A program made the position numbers and the translations under genes. The notes under the pieces were generated by a model, which was not told the origin of the DNA, did not search any database, and saw nothing but the letters and a program-made list of their open reading frames with translations. A stretch of 64,000 nt of DNA from Alphaproteobacteria bacterium (GTDB lineage: Bacteria > Pseudomonadota > Alphaproteobacteria > UBA828): NCBI GenBank assembly GCA_022826345.1, contig JAJDVB010000162.1:1-64000 (forward strand), in the 5' to 3' direction. Shown here piece after piece: positions 63,723-64,000 of this stretch. Position 1 is the first letter of the stretch. Each line of letters opens with the position of its first letter.

Positions 63723-64000
63723 CTAGTCAGAGATGACGGTGAAGGGTCCGTTCCCGTCCAGCACGGCGGCGAGACCGCCCTTCTTCTGAATGGAGAATAC
63801 CACAATCGGAATGTCGTTTTCCCGCGCCAGCGAGATCGCCGACGCGTCCATGGCCTTCAGGTCCTTGGATAGCACGTCCATATAGGTGAGCCGCTCGAAG
63901 CGCGTCGCAGCGGCGTCGACCTCGGGATCGGCGGCGTAGACTCCGTCGACCTTGGTGCCCTTGAGCAGGGCGTCGCAGCCCATCTCCGCCGCGCGCAGCG
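63723..64000 (-). CDS. pyrH: UMP kinase, C-terminal part (gene runs off the window)
   Basis: The last 92 codons are visible. [20 protein letters not shown] is the typical UMP-binding loop of PyrH, and the C-terminal [20 protein letters not shown] fits the family. The start lies beyond base 64000. PyrH phosphorylates UMP; in the pyrH-frr-uppS cluster it opens the transcript. Confidence 0.93.
   Translation of the reverse strand, partial: LRAAEMGCDALLKGTKVDGVYAADPEVDAAATRFERLTYMDVLSKDLKAMDASAISLARENDIPIVVFSIQKKGGLAAVLDGNGPFTVISD

Overview
The window is GC-rich DNA (roughly two-thirds G+C by eye) from an alphaproteobacterium, most probably of the Rhodospirillales or a close relative. The evidence is gene order. 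A heme block runs hemC-hemD-mic60-hemY with tsaD divergent from it. A long collinear block runs aroA-cmk-rpsA-sppA-ihfB-lapA-trpF-trpB-trpA-accD-folC. The window ends in pyrH-frr-uppS, and an FYDLN-acid (TIGR02300-type) gene lies beside a tRNA-Ala. Family-level calls rest on motifs read directly from the translated sequence; no database search was run.

Layout. 1-6.2 kb: the first codons of hisZ (minus), a 272-bp inverted-repeat element, then hyuA-hyuB and an IlvD/Edd-type sugar-acid dehydratase. 6.2-11.4 kb: an SDR, a GH15 glucoamylase/trehalase-like enzyme, otsA and otsB (trehalose). 11.4-12.9 kb: a decayed integrative element at tRNA-Thr(CGT), with a frameshifted integrase remnant, an orphan gene, an AlpA-like regulator and a tRNA-like remnant. 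13-18.9 kb: heme genes with the bacterial mitofilin homologue, then tsaD. 18.9-25.3 kb: a formylglycine-enzyme-like secreted protein, gpsA, two tandem tRNA-Leu genes, a cyclase-family hydrolase with an unpaired hyuA, and trxA. 25.3-36 kb: the 11-gene minus-strand housekeeping run. 36-42 kb: FYDLN protein, tRNA-Ala, response regulator, alpha/beta hydrolase, O-acetylhomoserine sulfhydrylase type enzyme, SDR, purB, tRNA-Gln. 42.3-46.1 kb: a three-gene sugar-type ABC importer. 46-50.2 kb: mmcB, a cysteine-rich orphan, a zinc-type asparaginase, an SDR and a hisN-like phosphatase. 50.4-54 kb: a TonB-dependent receptor translationally coupled to a secreted sphingomyelinase-like phosphodiesterase. 54-62.4 kb: amidohydrolase, LLM flavin oxidoreductase, a complete TRAP transporter, a class III aminotransferase and an amidase. 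62.4-64 kb: uppS, frr and the 3' part of pyrH.

How it fits together. The cell makes tetrapyrroles, tryptophan, trehalose, isoprenoid carrier and fatty acids, and carries several importers (ABC, TRAP, TonB) next to hydrolases acting on amides, lactams and lipids, as expected for a heterotroph living on dilute organic matter. Many genes overlap by GTGA or ATGA, indicating tight translational coupling.

Non-coding structure is the most unusual part. A repeat of about 105 bp occurs four times on the same strand, at the 3' flanks of genes, made of stacked hairpins; two copies are preceded by a perfect 15-bp hairpin whose outer pairs co-vary. A separate inverted-repeat motif brackets the 272-bp element, supplies the start codon of hisZ, and recurs beside the SDR stop codon and between lapA and trpF.
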